In this document: piece by piece, positions 61,529 to 64,000 of the stretch
Layout: each line of letters begins with the position of its first letter
Position numbering within the stretch: the stretch's first letter is position 1
DNA from: Pedobacter soli
GTDB lineage: Bacteria; Bacteroidota; Bacteroidia; Sphingobacteriales; Sphingobacteriaceae
Direction of reading: 5' to 3'
Assembly: GCF_900101435.1 (NCBI RefSeq)
Contig: NZ_FMZH01000001.1
Coordinates: forward strand, 682,001-746,000
DNA length: 64,000 nt
Made by a program: the position numbers and the translations under genes
Notes under the pieces: model-generated
The model's database searches: none
Told to the model about the DNA's origin: nothing
The model's input: the letters and a program-made list of their open reading frames with translations, nothing else

Positions 61529-64000
61529 CAGTCCTAGACCAGATCAAAAATATAACAGACAGGGGCCTATTTGCAAAAATATGTGTGGATATCCTACGTA
61601 ATATCCGTCCGGAATATGCCAACATTATCCATGGCGGTTTAAACGAGAAAGGTGAACCGGTGCCCTCCCCTTTGGATGCTTTCCACTGCGATCAAAACGG
61701 AAATTTTGTGCTCATCGAGGTAACCTCAGATGACAGCAACCTGCGCAGGAAATGGTTGGATAAAAATACCGGCGACGTTTTTAAAGCACTAGGAAAAGTT
61801 CAAGAGTGGCATAGCAATTTCCCAGAGGCAGCATTTACCCTGTGGCTGTGCACCAATCAAAGGGTTAAAGACAGCCATCATAACAAGCTTTTCACGGACG
61901 TTGTCGAACTTTGTAAACAATCAGGGGTCACCGTTGAATTCCTTGAACAATCAGCCATAGTATCGTACCTAGAAGATACACCAATTGGTCAATGGATAGC
62001 CCAAAAGTCCCTGCATATCAGCGCCAAACAACTATCGAAACCCAAACTCCTTGATTTAACCCTGGTCAACCTGGAAGCCTATGCCCGGGAAATTTTCGCA
62101 GGCGAACTAATTACCAGGGCATGTGAAGTTGATTTAGCGGAAATCCTCGACCAATCATACTCCCCGGTGCTACTAGTGGCAAAATCAGGGATGGGAAAAT
62201 CTACTATTGCCTATAACATTTTAAAAAACTGCTCAAAGACAAAAAAATGGGGGCTTAGGATAAACCACAGCATCGCAGCAGATTCAAGCTCTTTGACCCA
62301 GGCCATTAGCAAACAGCTCCTGCAGCACCAGAACGACCTGTTCATCTCCCCTTCCCAGTTCCAAAACCTAAGTGAAAAAGTATTGATTGTGATCGATGAC
62401 ATCAATAAAGCTACCAACCCGACAATACTGCTTGAGCATATTTTGCTATGGCAAAGGGAAAGCAGTTTTAATGTATTGATCCCGGTTTGGCAAAACGTAT
62501 ACGATCAGCTCCCAAAACGTTTCAAAGAGGAAAACACAGACGAAAAAAATAAGCCAGAGCTTTCAGAAACCGTCCTGTTATTAGGCTATTCGACAGAAGA
62601 ATCAATAGCAGCATTGAAGCTATCGTCCCTGAACAGTGCCCAAAAATTCAGCGACCAACAATTCGAGCGGATATCAGAGGAACTTTTCAACGATCCTTTC
62701 CTGATCCGGATCTATGGAGATTTAACCGGTATTGACCAGGACAACTGGCTGGCAAAAACTTCAGCCCCTATTGAAGAATATATCGGGGAACGGTTACTGG
62801 ACATCCAGCAGAAAGCTTCCATTCCACACTTTAGCCTTGAGCAGGCACTCTTGAAACTTGCTGACCATATGCTAAAGAGCAAACTACAATTCATATCTTT
62901 TGTAGCGCTCGAGGACAAACTAGACCGCGAGGACATCAAAATACTTCACCAGATCGGCCTCAACAATGCTATCTTTTCCCTCGGCCCAGAAGGGCAGCTT
63001 ATCTTCAAACATGATAAACTAAGGGACTACCTGCTGTCCAAAGCCATTGCGCGCATGTTTTCCGACCTACCCAAGCATATCCAAACCCTGTCCGAGCCCT
63101 ACTATGCAGAACTCATCGGCAGGGCACTATCCAACACTAACGGTGAGCAACGATCCAATATATCCAAATGGTTGCTTGGACACTTACCGCTGGCCGTAGT
63201 AGAATCCCTGAATTACCACCAGGATGAAGACGCCCATGGACTCATCACCCAGCAGCTCATCACCTGGCTTAAAACGCACAAAGAAAAATTAAACGAGGCA
63301 ACACTAATTTCCATAAAGGCCAGCCTAAACAATATCCACAATCCCAGTGTCATCCAGATTTGTGATTGCCTGGATACCGATTTTTACACCTTAGGCGCTA
63401 ATTTTCTAAACGGCCATACCGGCGATGGCATACGCTATATAGCCAGGTTTGCCAATAGTGATTTTGAGCCGAACAGTGGAAATGCCCGCCGTGACTACCT
63501 CATGGCCAATTTTAACAATAGATTTAAGGAAAATGGGATTGCAGACCTCAAAAAGTACCTAAGCGTCCCCACTTACACCATCCAACAAAAAAATGCCATC
63601 ATCATGTTTGCAGGGTACCTACGTTCACAGGAACTGTTCGACCCTATATTTGAGCGCTGGCAATCGGACAAAAAAGCCCTCTTTATGAACAGCATCTGGG
63701 CACTTATCATTTCTTTCCAGGCCGGCAAGGAAGAAAAACTGCAGGAAGTCTTTGATTTTTGGGCCAGCTTGCCCGAGAGCAAAAAAACAAATGGGTTTCC
63801 CGAAGGAACAAAAGCACTGAGTACCTACAATCTGGGAAGATATAAGGAATTTGCCGTTAACGAGGCCCTGGCGGCCTTTCTACTCAAAAACACACAACGA
63901 GAGGATTACCTAAACCTCTTCTTCGCGGTAACAGCCTACATGGACCACCCTGATTTAATTGAATTTACCATCAGGCACTTTGCCAAAATCAAAAGACAGC
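61525..64000 (+). CDS. STAND NTPase, AVAST-like (partial, continues past the right edge)
   Basis: At least 825 codons open to the window end, starting at the ATG at 61525, which overlaps the partner's stop by 4 bp. The N-terminal domain (about 1-130) has SPLDAFH followed by VLIEVTSD, a PD-(D/E)XK-like core in which the lysine is replaced by threonine. The P-loop ATPase follows: Walker A AKSGMGKST (219-227) and Walker B VLIVIDDIN (286-294). From about residue 380 the sequence becomes a long helical, TPR-like repeat region, the usual ligand sensor of STAND proteins. This matches anti-phage STAND ATPases of the Avs kind. The C-terminal end and any further genes are outside the window. Confidence 0.82.
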   Translation, partial: MTVLDQIKNITDRGLFAKICVDILRNIRPEYANIIHGGLNEKGEPVPSPLDAFHCDQNGNFVLIEVTSDDSNLRRKWLDKNTGDVFKALGKVQEWHSNFPEAAFTLWLCTNQRVKDSHHNKLFTDVVELCKQSGVTVEFLEQSAIVSYLEDTPIGQWIAQKSLHISAKQLSKPKLLDLTLVNLEAYAREIFAGELITRACEVDLAEILDQSYSPVLLVAKSGMGKSTIAYNILKNCSKTKKWGLRINHSIAADSSSLTQAISKQLLQHQNDLFISPSQFQNLSEKVLIVIDDINKATNPTILLEHILLWQRESSFNVLIPVWQNVYDQLPKRFKEENTDEKNKPELSETVLLLGYSTEESIAALKLSSLNSAQKFSDQQFERISEELFNDPFLIRIYGDLTGIDQDNWLAKTSAPIEEYIGERLLDIQQKASIPHFSLEQALLKLADHMLKSKLQFISFVALEDKLDREDIKILHQIGLNNAIFSLGPEGQLIFKHDKLRDYLLSKAIARMFSDLPKHIQTLSEPYYAELIGRALSNTNGEQRSNISKWLLGHLPLAVVESLNYHQDEDAHGLITQQLITWLKTHKEKLNEATLISIKASLNNIHNPSVIQICDCLDTDFYTLGANFLNGHTGDGIRYIARFANSDFEPNSGNARRDYLMANFNNRFKENGIADLKKYLSVPTYTIQQKNAIIMFAGYLRSQELFDPIFERWQSDKKALFMNSIWALIISFQAGKEEKLQEVFDFWASLPESKKTNGFPEGTKALSTYNLGRYKEFAVNEALAAFLLKNTQREDYLNLFFAVTAYMDHPDLIEFTIRHFAKIKRQ

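Noticed and set aside
1..64000. CRISPR array, insertion sequence or rRNA operon
   Set aside because: No regularly spaced repeats, transposase motifs or rRNA-like sequence were found on either strand.

Overview
The window comes from a member of the Bacteroidota, most probably the Sphingobacteriaceae (Pedobacter/Mucilaginibacter type). This rests on sequence features: a TonB-dependent receptor with an N-terminal carboxypeptidase-regulatory-like domain, DUF4374 and DUF5990 proteins, a PUR (DUF3276) domain, a FecI-like ECF sigma gene, AT-rich intergenic DNA, mostly weak Shine-Dalgarno signals, and a TAnnTTTG-type -7 element. No rRNA, tRNA, CRISPR array or insertion sequence was recognised.

Region 1 (1-34.7 kb) is ordinary chromosome. 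It holds an ABC ATPase cut by the left edge, envelope lipoproteins (beta-carbonic anhydrase, YcbB-like L,D-transpeptidase), a tandem pair of PqiA-like membrane proteins, a 2H phosphoesterase, and NAD(P)-binding proteins. A signalling cluster follows: a PAS histidine kinase, a LOV-domain (blue-light) histidine kinase overlapping a response regulator, a 982-residue hybrid kinase and another response regulator. Next come a serine hydrolase, a Crp/Fnr regulator and an SDR gene that share an identical 16-bp inverted-repeat operator, an AraC regulator, a five-gene siderophore/iron-uptake operon (two small membrane proteins, PepSY protein, TonB-dependent receptor, DUF4374 lipoprotein), NhaA, and small membrane proteins.

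Region 2 (about 34.7-64 kb) is an accessory region dense in defence-type genes. It begins after about 850 bp of AT-rich non-coding DNA. In order: an Mrr-nuclease/nSTAND3 ATPase; convergent to it, a tightly packed minus-strand operon of MBL-fold hydrolase, trypsin-like protease fused to a reverse transcriptase, and a minimal family-A DNA polymerase; small and zinc-ribbon proteins; an HNH nuclease gene with a one-base frameshift; a HEPN-like protein; a large SF2 helicase with a C-terminal PD-(D/E)XK nuclease; a beta-helix membrane protein; a KAP P-loop NTPase with a nuclease partner; a PUR-RadC N-domain fusion; a coiled-coil nuclease; a frameshifted ECF sigma gene; and a STAND NTPase (cut by the right edge) with a possible nuclease partner.

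The best candidate for a new system is the MBL / protease-RT / DNA polymerase operon at 37970-42779. It combines a hydrolase-plus-protease module of the kind known from AVAST-type defence with two different template-dependent polymerases, in one overlapping transcription unit. All functional assignments are from reading the sequence; no database search was run.
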